Positions 8,754-19,912 are shown, counted from the stretch's first letter. The stretch: 64,000 nucleotides of DNA from Mycobacterium sp. ITM-2016-00316 (GCF_002968335.2 NZ_CP134398.1:4216001-4280000), one strand, 5' to 3'. Numbers and translations: made by a program. Notes: generated from the sequence alone by a model not told the origin.

Positions 8754-9521
8754 TCAGTGACGCGTCACATCGAAGGTCTCGCCGCACACCACGGCGTGCA
8801 CCGGACCGTCGAACTCGGCCTTGGCCTCGCTGATGACATCCTCGCGCGATGTCCACGGCGGAATGTGGGTGAGCAGCAGTTCACCCACTCCCGCACGGGC
8901 GGCGATCTGGCCGGCCTCGGTACCGGACAGGTGCAGGTTCGGCGGGCGCTCGGGCGAGTGCGTCCACGAAGCCTCGCACAGGAACACGTCGACTCCACGC
9001 GCCAATTCGACTACCGCATCACAGATTCCGGTGTCTCCGCTGTAGGCGAACGTGACGCCGTCACGGTCGGTGAAGCGCATGCCGTAGGACTCGGTGGGAT
9101 GACACACCAACCGCGGCTCGACCGTCAGTGCGCCCAGTTTGACGGCACGGCCGTCCACCCAGGACTGCACCTCGAAGATGTCGGAGATGTCGTCGACCTC
9201 GCCGCCCTCGGGCGAGGACGCCGCGCCGAGACGCTCCCAGGTGTGCGTCGGGCCGAACAGCATCGCGCGGCCCTCGGGCGGATTGGGGTGATACCGGCGC
9301 CAGACGAACAGCCCGGGCATGTCCAGGCAGTGGTCGGCGTGCAGATGTGAGAGCAGCACGTTCACCGCACCCGGATCCGCGTGCCGCTGCAGCGCACCGA
9401 GCACGCCGCCGCCGAAGTCGAGCACCATCGGGGCCGTGTCGGGTTCGGTCAGCAGATATCCGGACGCGGGCGAATCAGGGCCGACAACACTGCCGGAACA
9501 ACCCAGTACGGTGACTCGCAC
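8754..9521 (-). CDS. Metallo-beta-lactamase-fold cyclic nucleotide phosphodiesterase (Rv1339 orthologue)
   Basis: 255 residues from the GTG at 9521 (MRVTVLGCSGS). A longer frame reaches 9581, but its extra 20 residues are arginine-rich without family character, so the shorter start is preferred. The metal-binding motif SHLHADHCLD, the downstream AYSGDTG with its Asp, and a C-terminal LLTHIPPW histidine place it in the metallo-beta-lactamase superfamily. The M. tuberculosis orthologue Rv1339 is reported as an atypical cAMP phosphodiesterase. Normally murI lies immediately upstream in the same operon; here the upstream 168 bases carry no murI. Confidence 0.9.
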   Translation of the reverse strand: MRVTVLGCSGSVVGPDSPASGYLLTEPDTAPMVLDFGGGVLGALQRHADPGAVNVLLSHLHADHCLDMPGLFVWRRYHPNPPEGRAMLFGPTHTWERLGAASSPEGGEVDDISDIFEVQSWVDGRAVKLGALTVEPRLVCHPTESYGMRFTDRDGVTFAYSGDTGICDAVVELARGVDVFLCEASWTHSPERPPNLHLSGTEAGQIAARAGVGELLLTHIPPWTSREDVISEAKAEFDGPVHAVVCGETFDVTRH

Positions 9522-9689
9522 ATCTCTAGCTTGCCATGCCCTACAGCATCGGGGCGAAGGCATCACCGCATTGGGCGACAAGTTTCATGTTGTGTCCCCG
9601 CCGTGACCCGGGACGCCGCAGTGACGGACCGTCCGCTGTGCATCAGTCGCACCCGCGCAGTGGCCCGACGCACACCAGCACACGCGCCC

Positions 9690-11320
<1,631 letters not shown>

Positions 11321-11593
11321 TTACCCACCTGCAACGGCGGGCAGGATCGTCACCGAATCACCGTCGGCGATGGCGGTTTCCAGGCCACCGGAGAACCGGA
11401 TGTCCTCGTCGTTGACGTAGATGTTGACGAAGCGGTGCAGCTTGCCGTTGTCCACGAGGCGCTCCGAGATCCCGGAGTAGTTGCTCTCCAGGTCGGCGAT
11501 GATGGCCCCCACGGTCTCACCGGCGGCGTTCACCCGCTTCTCTCCGCCGGTGTGGGTGCGCAAGATGGTGGGGATCGACACGACTACTGACAC
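11321..11593 (-). CDS. cysO: Sulfur-carrier protein CysO
   Basis: 90 residues, ubiquitin-like/MoaD-ThiS fold, ending in the required diglycine (AVAGG) whose C-terminus is converted to a thiocarboxylate. The GTG start at 11593 has AAAAGGAG seven bases upstream; a longer frame to 11833 reads into mec on the other register and is not used. It delivers sulfur to CysM for cysteine synthesis; the adjacent Mec protease releases cysteine from CysO-Cys. Confidence 0.96.
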   Translation of the reverse strand: MSVVVSIPTILRTHTGGEKRVNAAGETVGAIIADLESNYSGISERLVDNGKLHRFVNIYVNDEDIRFSGGLETAIADGDSVTILPAVAGG

Positions 11594-11604
11594 GGTGGCT
11601 CCTT

Positions 11605-12021
11605 TTATCCGTACTGCTCGACGATGCTGACAGGTTCTTCGGTGACGACGCCGTCGAGGATGCGGTAGCTGCGCAGTTCGTGCGCCTCGGGGTCGCGGGT
11701 GGAGACGAGCACATAGTGGGCGTCCGGTTCGGACGCGAACGAGATGTCGGTGCGGCTGGGGTACGCCTCGGTGGCGGTGTGCGAGTGGTAGATCACGACG
11801 GGCACCTCGTCGTTGTCGTCCATCGCGCGCCACACCTTGAGCTGCTCACCGGAATCGAACCGGTAGAACGTCGGGGACCGCTCCGCGTTGACCATCTGGA
11901 TGAAACGCTGCGGGCGATCCGAACCCTCCGGTCCGGCGATCACGCCGCACGCCTCGTCGGGATGGTCGGCGCGCGCGTGGGCGACCATGGCATCCACCAG
12001 GTCGGCGCGGATCACCAGCAC
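11605..12021 (-). CDS. mec: Mec+ JAMM metalloprotease releasing Cys from CysO
   Basis: 138 residues from GTG 12021 (MLVIRADLVDAM), chosen by the CGGAG ribosome site and by similarity to the M. tuberculosis protein; the frame itself is open to 12138. JAMM zinc motif is complete: His79-x-His81, Ser89 and Asp92 (HSHTATEAYPSRTD). It hydrolyses the CysO-cysteine adduct so CysO can be recycled. It is the first gene of mec-cysO-cysM, 11 bases before cysO. Confidence 0.95.
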   Translation of the reverse strand: MLVIRADLVDAMVAHARADHPDEACGVIAGPEGSDRPQRFIQMVNAERSPTFYRFDSGEQLKVWRAMDDNDEVPVVIYHSHTATEAYPSRTDISFASEPDAHYVLVSTRDPEAHELRSYRILDGVVTEEPVSIVEQYG

Positions 12022-12052
12022 GTCAGAACTCCGTTTCTCGGTTTCGGCGACA

Positions 12053-13096
12053 TCACGGGAACGCTCCGGGCAACAGGCCACGGTAGGTGGGTATTCCGGC
12101 GATCGACTCCGCCGCCAACACCCCGACCAATACGGCACGTGCCAGACAGTCGGCCGCAGCGGCGCCGATCGCGGTCAGCAGCGCCGTCTCCGGGGACATC
12201 GCGGCCGGGACCTTCTCCGACGGACCCCATCCAGCTGGCACCTGCACCGCGCCGGTGGCCAGCGCGAACACGGTGTCGCCGTCCACCGGTGTATGCGCCG
12301 GACGGATGGTGTGGGCAAGTCCGTCCTGGGCCGCGATGGCGATGCGGCGGCACCCGGCCGGGCTGAGCGCGGCGTCGGTCGCGACGACGGCGATGGTGGT
12401 GTTCAGCGGGCCGCTCACCTTGTCGAGGGCCGCGAACTCGGCCACCTCCGCGGGTGGTGGAGAGCTCAACCCGAACGCCGCAATGAGATCGGCCATCCAG
12501 GGTAGCCCGGTGGTCGGGTCGATCACATTGCCTCCGGAGTTGACCGCGACGACCGCCCCCACCGTCACACCGAGATCGGGCAGGGTCAGCGCGGCGGTTC
12601 CGAGTCCGCCCTTGAGGACACCGGCCCGTGCTCCCGCGCCGGCTCCGGCGTTCCCGATGGCGAACGTCCGGCCGGCGGACTGCACCGCGGCGTACCCGAA
12701 CTCCGCAGTCGGGCGGCAGCCCCAGCCACCGACCGGCAGGTCGAAGATGACCGCGCCGGGCACGATCGGCACCACGCCGCCGTCCATCGACACGCCGCGC
12801 CCCTGCTCCTCCAGCCAGGTCATCACGCCGTCGGCGGCGGCCAGTCCGTACGCGCTGCCGCCGGTGAGCAGCACCGCGTCAACGTGACGCACGCTGTTGG
12901 ACGGATCCAGCAGATCGGTCTCGCGGCTGCCCGGGGCCCCGCCCCGGCAATCGACCGCACCGACGGTGCCTTCCGGCGCCAGCACCACGGTGCTGCCGCA
13001 CGCCCACCCGGATCCCAGCGTCGCGTCATCGTCGATCCGCTGATGGTGACCGACCGTGATGCCGGCGACATCGGTGATGGAACCCCAGTCGGTCAC
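12053..13096 (-). CDS. NylC/DmpA-like self-cleaving hydrolase (peptidase S58 type, Rv1333 orthologue)
   Basis: 347 residues from the GTG at 13096, which overlaps the DUF2017 stop as GTGA. N-terminal-nucleophile hydrolase: in NylC and relatives the chain cuts itself before a Thr that becomes the nucleophile. Here the matching site is Asn232-Thr233 in SGPLNTTIAVVATDA. A Gly-rich core (LLTGGSAYGLAAADG, AIGNAGAGAGARAG) is typical. The likely activity is amide hydrolysis of an aminopeptidase or nylonase-like kind; the natural substrate is unknown. It lies between clpS-DUF2017 and the mec operon as in M. tuberculosis. Confidence 0.9.
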   Translation of the reverse strand: MTDWGSITDVAGITVGHHQRIDDDATLGSGWACGSTVVLAPEGTVGAVDCRGGAPGSRETDLLDPSNSVRHVDAVLLTGGSAYGLAAADGVMTWLEEQGRGVSMDGGVVPIVPGAVIFDLPVGGWGCRPTAEFGYAAVQSAGRTFAIGNAGAGAGARAGVLKGGLGTAALTLPDLGVTVGAVVAVNSGGNVIDPTTGLPWMADLIAAFGLSSPPPAEVAEFAALDKVSGPLNTTIAVVATDAALSPAGCRRIAIAAQDGLAHTIRPAHTPVDGDTVFALATGAVQVPAGWGPSEKVPAAMSPETALLTAIGAAAADCLARAVLVGVLAAESIAGIPTYRGLLPGAFP

Positions 13097-13677
13097 GGAC
13101 GCGACCCCATCAGGCTGATCACCAGATACTCCTGCAGCACCGTCAGCCACTGGTACACGTCGAGATGGCCGGCCATCGGATGCCCGACGGGCAGCTGGTC
13201 GAGGCCCTCGGGTCCGATCTCCAGCATCGCGCCGAGCGCCAGACGCACGTCGTTGACCGCGGACGCCCAGGCCTGCGCGTCATCCTCGGAGAGCTCGAAC
13301 TTCCCCCCACCGTCGGGCATGGTGTCCAGCAGGCGTTGCGCCGCTTGCCGTTTCGCATCGATGATGGCCGGCTCATGCAGGCTGCGCAGCGCGCTGTTCA
13401 AGCTGTCGGCGGCCGCGGAACCCGCGGGATGGCCGTTGCGGGACCGGAAGAAGTCCGGCAGCAACCGCTTCATCGTCTCGTCCTCGGGAGGCGACGAATG
13501 ACCGGTGCGGATCCCGGTGATCTCGCTGAGTTCGTCAGCCGGAGCGGCAGATTCGCGATCGTCGAGCATCCCGGTCAGCGAGGTCACCAGATTGCGCAAC
13601 AGCGCGGCCTCGTGCGCGGCCAGCGAAGACCGGAATCGGGGGCCGTCGGCGCCGTCGATCCGCTTCCATTTCCGCAC
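13093..13677 (-). CDS. DUF2017 protein (Rv1332 orthologue)
   Basis: 194 residues, soluble and mainly helical, beginning MRKWKRIDGADGPRFRSSLAAHEAALLRNL. DUF2017 is found in actinobacteria directly after clpS, so a link to Clp proteolysis is inferred from context only. It starts four bases past clpS and its stop overlaps the next start (GTGA), so three genes are likely translated as a chain. Confidence 0.9.
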   Translation of the reverse strand: MRKWKRIDGADGPRFRSSLAAHEAALLRNLVTSLTGMLDDRESAAPADELSEITGIRTGHSSPPEDETMKRLLPDFFRSRNGHPAGSAAADSLNSALRSLHEPAIIDAKRQAAQRLLDTMPDGGGKFELSEDDAQAWASAVNDVRLALGAMLEIGPEGLDQLPVGHPMAGHLDVYQWLTVLQEYLVISLMGSRP

Positions 13678-13681
13678 GTGA

Positions 13682-13996
13682 TCAGCGGTCCTGCTGCATG
13701 GTGGCCCACAGCCCGGCGGAGTGCAGCTTGGTGACGTCGACCTCCATCGACTCCCGGCTGCCGGCCGAGACGACCGCCTTGCCCTCGGTATGTACCTGCA
13801 TCATGAGTTTGGTGGCGTGCGGTTCGGAGTAGCCGAACAGTTTCTGGAATACGTAGGTCACGTACGACATCAGATTGACCGGGTCGTCCCACACGACCGT
13901 GACCCAGGGACTGTCCGTGGCGGCGTCTTCTCGGCGGTCGACGTCAGCCGCCGTGTCCTCCCGGGTACCCGGCTTGGTCCGCGCTGGGGTAACCAT
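13682..13996 (-). CDS. clpS: ClpS adaptor of the Clp protease
   Basis: 104 residues from ATG 13996 ([10 protein letters not shown]). ClpS binds N-degron substrates and hands them to ClpC1/ClpP. The core [17 protein letters not shown] and [22 protein letters not shown] is strongly conserved and includes the N-end-rule binding Asp residues. An open frame extends to 14158, but the extra N-terminus has no ClpS character. It is divergent from pncB, with 64 bases between starts. Confidence 0.96.
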   Translation of the reverse strand: MVTPARTKPGTREDTAADVDRREDAATDSPWVTVVWDDPVNLMSYVTYVFQKLFGYSEPHATKLMMQVHTEGKAVVSAGSRESMEVDVTKLHSAGLWATMQQDR

Positions 13997-14060
13997 GACG
14001 CACAGGATACCGGGGGCCGACTGCGCGCCCGAACCGGAACGGTACCGATACGGTGAGATC

Positions 14061-15404
14061 GTGAGCCACGGCGTGAGCACAGCACTGCTGACGGACAAAT
14101 ACGAGCTGACCATGCTCGCGGCTGCGCTGCGCGACGGCTCGGCGCACAAGCGGTGCACCTTCGAGGTCTTCGCGCGACGGTTGCCCGAGGGACGGCGCTA
14201 CGGGGTGGTGGCGGGCACCGGGCGTTTCGTGGAAGCGCTGGCGCAGTTCACCTTCGATCAGCAGACCCTGGCGGCGGTATCCGATTTCCTGGACGCCGGC
14301 ACGTTGGCGTATCTGTCGGAATTCCGGTTCACCGGCGATGTGCACGGCTATCCGGAGGGTGAGCTGTACTTCCCGAACTCGCCGGTGCTCTCGGTGCGTG
14401 GCAGCTTTGCCGAGTGCGTCGTCCTGGAGACGCTGGCGCTGTCCATCCTCAATCACGACAGCGCGATCGCCTCGGCCGCGGCCCGGATGGTGTCGGCGGC
14501 CGGCGGCCGACAGCTCATCGAGATGGGTTCGCGGCGCACCCATGAGGAGGCCGCCGTCGCCGCGGCCAGGGCGGCCTGGATCGCCGGATTCCACGGCAGC
14601 TCCAACCTGGCCGCCCAGCAGCGCTACGGGGTTCCGGCGCTCGGCACCAGCGCGCATGCCTTCACCTTGCTGCACACCACCGAAGACGGAACAGATGAGC
14701 GCTCGGCGCGGAATCTGTCAGAACGCTCCGCGTTCCAGGCCCAGGTCGACGCCCTCGGCGTCGGCACCACCCTGCTGGTGGACACCTATGACATCACCGA
14801 CGGCGTCGCCAACGCCATCGCGGTCGCCGGCCCCGACCTGGGCGCGGTGCGCATCGACTCCGGTGAACTCGCCGTACTGGTCCGCCAGGTGCGCGATCAG
14901 TTGGACGGTCTCGGAGCGACCGGCACCAAGATCGTGGTCTCCAGCGACCTCGACGAGTTCGCCATCGCCGCGCTGCGGGCCGAGCCCGTCGACAGCTACG
15001 GCGTCGGTACCTCGCTGGTCACCGGATCCGGCGCGCCCACGGCCGGCATGGTCTACAAGCTCGTCGAGGTCGACGGCATCACCGTGCAGAAACGCAGTGC
15101 GCACAAGGCATCGGCGGGTGGCACCAAGGAGGCGCTGCGGCTTGCCAAACCCTCCGGGACGATCGTGGAAGAGGTCGTCTATCCGGCCGGACATCCGCCG
15201 CCGACCGAAGCCGGGCTCGACTCGCGGCCGTTGTCGATCGAACTGGTCCGGGGCGGGCACCCCGTGCACGAGCACACCCTGGAGCAGGCCCGCGCCCGGG
15301 CGGCAGCCGGGCTGGGCAGCCTGCCGTGGGACGGCCTGAAGCTGTCCAAGGGCGAACCGGCCATCCCGACCCGCGTCGTGGCACCGGACAAACCGACCTC
15401 GTGA
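14061..15404 (+). CDS. pncB: Nicotinate phosphoribosyltransferase
   Basis: 447 residues from GTG 14061 (preceded by GGTGAG). It converts nicotinate and PRPP to nicotinate mononucleotide for NAD salvage. Motifs: [34 protein letters not shown], the active-site histidine region [23 protein letters not shown] and [11 protein letters not shown]. It is the pncB1 (Rv1330c) orthologue. Its stop overlaps the dinG start as GTGA. Confidence 0.96.
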   Translation: MSHGVSTALLTDKYELTMLAAALRDGSAHKRCTFEVFARRLPEGRRYGVVAGTGRFVEALAQFTFDQQTLAAVSDFLDAGTLAYLSEFRFTGDVHGYPEGELYFPNSPVLSVRGSFAECVVLETLALSILNHDSAIASAAARMVSAAGGRQLIEMGSRRTHEEAAVAAARAAWIAGFHGSSNLAAQQRYGVPALGTSAHAFTLLHTTEDGTDERSARNLSERSAFQAQVDALGVGTTLLVDTYDITDGVANAIAVAGPDLGAVRIDSGELAVLVRQVRDQLDGLGATGTKIVVSSDLDEFAIAALRAEPVDSYGVGTSLVTGSGAPTAGMVYKLVEVDGITVQKRSAHKASAGGTKEALRLAKPSGTIVEEVVYPAGHPPPTEAGLDSRPLSIELVRGGHPVHEHTLEQARARAAAGLGSLPWDGLKLSKGEPAIPTRVVAPDKPTS

Positions 15405-17395
15405 ACACTAGCTCAGTCACCGAGTTGCTCGCCTCGGCGGTCGCGGCGCTCGGCGGGGCTCAGCGCCCCGGTCAGGTCGAGATGGCCGAGGCCGTCACCG
15501 AGGCCTTCGAAACGGGCCGTCATCTGGCCGTGCAGGCGGGCACCGGCACGGGTAAGTCGCTGGCCTATCTGGTGCCGTCCATCGCGCGGGCGGTCGCAGC
15601 CAACGAACCCGTCGTGGTGTCCACCGCGACCATCGCCCTGCAGCGTCAGCTGGTGGACCGGGATCTGCCCCGCCTCGCCGATGCCTTGGCCGGCCGGCTC
15701 CCCCGGCGTCCCACCTTCGCGCTGCTGAAGGGCCGGGGAAATTACCTGTGCCTGAACAAGATCCATAATGGCAGTGCCGCGGATTCGGTGGAGGACCGCC
15801 CGCAGGAGGAACTGTTCGACGCGGTGGCCGCCACCGCGCTGGGGCGCGATGTGCAGCGCCTGACGAGCTGGTCCTCGGAGACCGAGACCGGTGACCGCGA
15901 CGACCTGGTCCCCGGGGTGCCCGACCGGTCCTGGAGCCAGGTCAGCGTGTCGGCACGGGAGTGCATCGGGGTGTCACGCTGCCCGTTCAGCACCGACTGT
16001 TTCTCGGAGAAGGCCCGCGCCAAGGCGGGCAACTCCGATGTGGTGGTCACCAATCACGCACTGCTGGCCATCGACGCCATCGCCGATGCCTCGGTGCTGC
16101 CCGAACACGACCTGCTGGTGGTCGACGAGGCGCACGAACTGGTCGACCGGGTCACCAGTGTGGCCACCGGGGAACTCTCTGCCACCGTGCTCGGCGCGGC
16201 GCAGCGGCGCATCGGCAGGCTGGTCGCCGACGAACTCTCCGACCGTCTGGAAGCCGCAGAGGCCAATCTGGCCTCGGCCATCTATGACGCCGAACCCGGG
16301 CGCATCGATCATCTCGACGACGAGCTGGCCACCTACCTGACGGCGCTGCGCGATGCGGCGTTCTCCATCCGGTCCGCGATCGACACCACCCCCACCGACC
16401 CGCAGGCGGCCGCCGCGCGCACCGAGGCCGTCACCGCGGTGACCGAGATCGGCGACATCGCGGCACGGATCCTGGATTCGTTCGGCCCGGCGATCCCCGA
16501 CCGCTTCGATGTGGTGTGGCTCGACCACGAGGAGAATCACCGGGGCGGCGGCGGAAAGCGGGCCATCCTGCGGGTGGCGCCGCTGTCGGTGTCGGGGTTG
16601 TTGCGCACCAGGCTGTTTGACCATTCCACCGCGGTGCTGACCTCGGCCACGCTGACCATCGGGGGCAACTTCGACGGGATGGCCGCAGCCTGGGGGCTCT
16701 CCGGCGGGGAGGGCAAGACCACGTGGCGTGGGCTGGATGTCGGGTCACCGTTCGACCATGCCAAGTCCGGAATCCTGTACGTGGCCAAACATCTGCCCCC
16801 GCCCGGGCGTGATGGCACCGGATCGCCCGCCCAGCTCGACGAGATCGAGGCGCTGATCACCGCCGCGGGCGGGCGCACCCTGGGCCTTTTCTCCTCGATG
16901 CGCGCGGCCAAGGCCACCGCCGAGGTGATGGCCGAACGGCTGTCGACGCCGGTGCTGTGCCAGGGCGAGGACACCACCGCCGCACTGGTGCAACGGTTCG
17001 CCGATGACGAGGAGACCTCGCTGTTCGGCACCCTGTCGCTGTGGCAGGGCGTCGACGTGCCCGGCCGCACACTGTCGCTGGTGCTGATCGACCGGATTCC
17101 GTTCCCGCGCCCCGATGATCCGCTGCTGACCGCGCGCCAGCGGGCCATCGCGGCGCGCGGCGGCAACGGGTTCATGGCGGTGGCGGCCAGCCACGCCGCG
17201 CTGCTGCTCTCCCAGGGCGCGGGCCGGCTGCTGCGCCGCGTCGACGATCGCGGGGTGGTCGCGGTGCTGGATTCCCGGATGGCGACGGCGCGCTACGGCG
17301 GCTATCTGCGCTCATCACTGCCGCCCTTCTGGGCGACGACAGATCACGAGCGCGTCATCGCCGCGCTGGGCCGGCTGACCTCTGCACCCGGATAA
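15401..17395 (+). CDS. dinG: DinG-family ATP-dependent DNA helicase
   Basis: 664 residues from GTG 15401. Superfamily 2, XPD-like 5'-3' helicase. Walker A is GTGTGKS at 47-53, the DEAH box is VVDEAHELVD, and the four cysteines expected to hold a 4Fe-4S cluster occur as YLCLN, ECIG, SRCP and DCFS between them. C-terminal helicase motifs are GTLSLWQGVDVPG and QGAGRLLRR. Role in unwinding damaged DNA or R-loops is inferred from the family. It is coupled to pncB as in M. tuberculosis (Rv1329c). Confidence 0.95.
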   Translation: MNTSSVTELLASAVAALGGAQRPGQVEMAEAVTEAFETGRHLAVQAGTGTGKSLAYLVPSIARAVAANEPVVVSTATIALQRQLVDRDLPRLADALAGRLPRRPTFALLKGRGNYLCLNKIHNGSAADSVEDRPQEELFDAVAATALGRDVQRLTSWSSETETGDRDDLVPGVPDRSWSQVSVSARECIGVSRCPFSTDCFSEKARAKAGNSDVVVTNHALLAIDAIADASVLPEHDLLVVDEAHELVDRVTSVATGELSATVLGAAQRRIGRLVADELSDRLEAAEANLASAIYDAEPGRIDHLDDELATYLTALRDAAFSIRSAIDTTPTDPQAAAARTEAVTAVTEIGDIAARILDSFGPAIPDRFDVVWLDHEENHRGGGGKRAILRVAPLSVSGLLRTRLFDHSTAVLTSATLTIGGNFDGMAAAWGLSGGEGKTTWRGLDVGSPFDHAKSGILYVAKHLPPPGRDGTGSPAQLDEIEALITAAGGRTLGLFSSMRAAKATAEVMAERLSTPVLCQGEDTTAALVQRFADDEETSLFGTLSLWQGVDVPGRTLSLVLIDRIPFPRPDDPLLTARQRAIAARGGNGFMAVAASHAALLLSQGAGRLLRRVDDRGVVAVLDSRMATARYGGYLRSSLPPFWATTDHERVIAALGRLTSAPG

Positions 17396-17476
17396 CCGCC
17401 GCCGCCGGCAGTTTGTCTTATCCTGGCTGCACCAACGCGGCAGCCCGTCCGCGCGCACCGAAAGGCGGGGCACGAT

Positions 17477-18970
17477 ATGAGGCACGCGGGGCGAGCGAAG
17501 CGACGGGGAATCCAACCGGGGCGAGCGAAGCGACGGGGAAATGCACGGCTATGGGCGGGTGCGGCGCTGGCCGCCGGCATCGCGCTCGTCCTCAGCGGGT
17601 GCGGACAGGAACTGCAGGGCACCGCGGTGTCGGTGTTCGCAGATCCGTTCCGGGTGGCGGGCATGCCCGCCACCGACGGACCGACCGGCCTGCGCGATGA
17701 CGCCGCCGAACCCACCCGCGAGGTGACCGATACCGACGGCGGCGAGATCGATCACCTCGCGGTCAGCGCGGTCAGCGATATCGAGGAGTTCTGGGAGACC
17801 GCCTACCCGGAGACCTTCGGTGCTGACTTCACCCCGGTGTCCGACGTGATCTCCTGGGATGCAGACGGTTTCGACGGTGTCTTCTGCGACACCGATACCT
17901 ACAACCTGGTCAACGCGGCGTTCTGCCAGGACGACGAGACGATCGGCTGGGACCGTGGCGTGCTGCTGCCGTCGCTGCGGCGGGAAAACGGCGACATGGC
18001 CGTCACCATGGTGCTGGCCCACGAGTACGGGCACGCGGTGCAGCAACAAGCCGAGATGGTCACCGGGTCGACGCCCACGCTGGTGTCCGAACAGCAGGCC
18101 GACTGTCTGGCCGGGGTCTACATGCGGTGGGTCGCCGAAGGGAACTCACCGCGATTCACGTTGTCCACCGGTGACGGACTGAACAATCTGCTGGCCGCGA
18201 TGATCGCGTTTCGCGATCCCCTGCTCAGCGAAAGTGATGCCGACGTGGGCGACGATGAACACGGGTCGGCCTTCGAGCGGGTGTCGGCGTTCCAGTTCGG
18301 CTTCACCGACGGCGCCGGGTCGTGCGCGACGATGGACCCGGCCGAGATCAAGCAGCGCCGCGGCGATCTGCCGGTGTTGTTGCCGGAGAACCAATCTGGG
18401 GAGCTGCAGATCACCGAGGACTCGGTGCGTTCCGTCGTGGACGCGATGGACATCCTGTTCGAGCCGGCCGAACCGCCCGAACTCACCTTCGAGCCGCATG
18501 CTTGTGCGGACGCCGATTCCGATGCGCCGGTGACGTTCTGCCCGGCCACCAACACCATCGCGGTGGATCTGCCCGCACTGGAGGTCCTCGGCGCGCAATC
18601 CGATGACGAGGACACCGGACTGGCCACCGGTGACAACACCGCATATTCGGTGCTGGTATCGCGCTACATGCAGTCGATCCAGCATCAGCGCGGCGGTGTC
18701 GAATTGGATACGGCGCAGGCCGCCCTGCGGACCGCGTGCCTGACGGGTGTCGCGACCGCAAAGATGGTCGACGACGTCAGCACCCCGGACGGCAACACCA
18801 TCGCGCTCACCGCGGGCGATGTGGACGAGGCGGTGTCGGGCATCCTGCTCAACGGCCTGGTTGCCAGCGACGTCAACGGCGAATCGGTGCCGTCGGGCTT
18901 CTCCCGGATCGACGCGTTCCGGGTCGGTGTGCTCGGCGAGCAGGACCGCTGCTTCAAGCGGTTCCCCTGA
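17477..18970 (+). CDS. YpfJ-type neutral zinc metallopeptidase, lipoprotein
   Basis: 497 residues. ATG 17477 follows AAAGGCGGGG and no later start occurs before the signal sequence. Residues 23-42 (ARLWAGAALAAGIALVLSGC) form a lipoprotein signal with lipobox LSGC, Cys42. The zinc site is His182-Glu-Tyr-Gly-His186 and the third-ligand region is SEQQADCLAG, as in PF04228 YpfJ proteins. The C-terminal half (about 300-497) is longer than the usual family and contains extra Cys residues. The N-terminus carries a ten-residue duplication with GRAKRRG twice. It lies between dinG and glgP, where M. tuberculosis has no such gene. Probably anchored on the outside of the membrane; substrate unknown. Confidence 0.85.
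   Translation: MRHAGRAKRRGIQPGRAKRRGNARLWAGAALAAGIALVLSGCGQELQGTAVSVFADPFRVAGMPATDGPTGLRDDAAEPTREVTDTDGGEIDHLAVSAVSDIEEFWETAYPETFGADFTPVSDVISWDADGFDGVFCDTDTYNLVNAAFCQDDETIGWDRGVLLPSLRRENGDMAVTMVLAHEYGHAVQQQAEMVTGSTPTLVSEQQADCLAGVYMRWVAEGNSPRFTLSTGDGLNNLLAAMIAFRDPLLSESDADVGDDEHGSAFERVSAFQFGFTDGAGSCATMDPAEIKQRRGDLPVLLPENQSGELQITEDSVRSVVDAMDILFEPAEPPELTFEPHACADADSDAPVTFCPATNTIAVDLPALEVLGAQSDDEDTGLATGDNTAYSVLVSRYMQSIQHQRGGVELDTAQAALRTACLTGVATAKMVDDVSTPDGNTIALTAGDVDEAVSGILLNGLVASDVNGESVPSGFSRIDAFRVGVLGEQDRCFKRFP
17488..17540 (+). repeat. Two 23-bp direct copies, 30-bp period, inside the lipoprotein N-terminus
   Basis: Identical 23-base copies at 17488-17510 and 17518-17540 (core GCGAGCGAAGCGACGGGG), in frame, encode GRAKRRG twice. 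This basic stretch precedes the hydrophobic signal core. Related words occur at 50462-50484 and near 19006, so it may belong to a dispersed repeat family. Confidence 0.8.
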
Positions 18971-18987
18971 CGGCGGACTGGGCACAC

Positions 18988-19007
18988 CTCCCGCGCGCGC
19001 GGGGGAG
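18988..19007. terminator. GC hairpin between convergent genes
   Basis: CTCCCGCG pairs with a CGCGGGGGAG stretch around a short CG loop, between the metallopeptidase stop (18970) and the porin stop (19033). It could end both convergent transcripts; no U-tract is present. Confidence 0.35.
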
Positions 19008-19032
19008 AGCGCAGCGGCTCGGGGTGGCTGGG

Positions 19033-19827
19033 TCAGACCACCTTGGTCTCGCCGTAATAGGCCAGTACCGAATCGGATTCGTCCGTCGAGCGGGTCAGGA
19101 AGGCATACGAGCGGATGAAGGATTGGCCCACGCATCCGTCGATCTTGACCTGGAAGTTGCTGACCAGCACCCACGGATTGAATCCCCGGAACTCCTTTTG
19201 GGTCACCGGGACCATGTTGATGATGCCCGGTTTCAGCCCGATGGCCGCACCACCGGTGACGGGCGTGGTCAGCACCGGGATCAGACCGTCGAGCGCCGGC
19301 GAGCCCACGTCGACACCGGCCAGCCCCACGGACGGCGACAGTCCGGCTGTGCCGGTGATCGTGACACCGTTGGACGTGCTCATGTCGACACCGCAACCGA
19401 TCTGGTAGCCGACCTCCAGCACCCCCTCCGGGATCTCACCGCCCTCGGGCCCGGTGATGTTCCCGCTGAACGTGCCCCCGACGATGTAACTGCGTGAGGA
19501 CAGTGCGGTGGTCAGCGGAGCGACGACCAGTTGGGTCTCGTTGACCGCGGACAGTGTGAGCCTCCAGCCGTCCGGAGTCTCGGTGCTGGTCGGCGGTGGC
19601 GAGGCGACGAGACCGTGCAGCTGCGGTTGGGGCGACGGCGGCACCGCCACCGCGACGGGTTGCATGACCGGGGTGAGCGGGGGTTCCAGCGCGGGATCGA
19701 TGGCGGGCGCGAACACCGGGTCGACATCGGGCTCGTTCGGATCGATGCCCGGGTCGCCGGCAGCGACCGGAGCGCACAGTACGGCAGCCGTGATCACCAC
19801 GGTGAACAGCGCAAAGGGTCGTGGCAC
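19033..19827 (-). CDS. MspA-family porin-like protein
   Basis: 264 residues from GTG 19827. Residues 1-24 form a signal peptide (FALFTVVITAAVLCAPVAAGD). A Pro/Asp-rich stretch to about residue 85 is followed by an MspA-like domain: GWRLTLSAVNETQL, SYIVGGTFSGNI, LEVGYQIGCGVDMS, and the end RSYAFLTRSTDESDSVLAYYGE, which parallels the MspA C-terminus. MspA forms octameric channels across the mycobacterial outer membrane. The Pro-rich linker and two Cys (GYQIGC, KIDGC) are not features of MspA itself, so it may be a structural relative rather than the main porin. The start is uncertain because no strong ribosome site is seen. Confidence 0.8.
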   Translation of the reverse strand: MPRPFALFTVVITAAVLCAPVAAGDPGIDPNEPDVDPVFAPAIDPALEPPLTPVMQPVAVAVPPSPQPQLHGLVASPPPTSTETPDGWRLTLSAVNETQLVVAPLTTALSSRSYIVGGTFSGNITGPEGGEIPEGVLEVGYQIGCGVDMSTSNGVTITGTAGLSPSVGLAGVDVGSPALDGLIPVLTTPVTGGAAIGLKPGIINMVPVTQKEFRGFNPWVLVSNFQVKIDGCVGQSFIRSYAFLTRSTDESDSVLAYYGETKVV

Positions 19828-19912
19828 GACAAACCCCGCAATAGGCACCTCGAGGAACTTACATCGCCTATGTAACTCTGCGGCCACGACAAGGACACGG
19901 CCAGTGCGGGAC

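Noticed and set aside
13875..15404. 509-residue version of pncB
   Set aside because: The extra 62 residues overlap clpS on the other strand and lack family similarity; GTG 14061 fits better.
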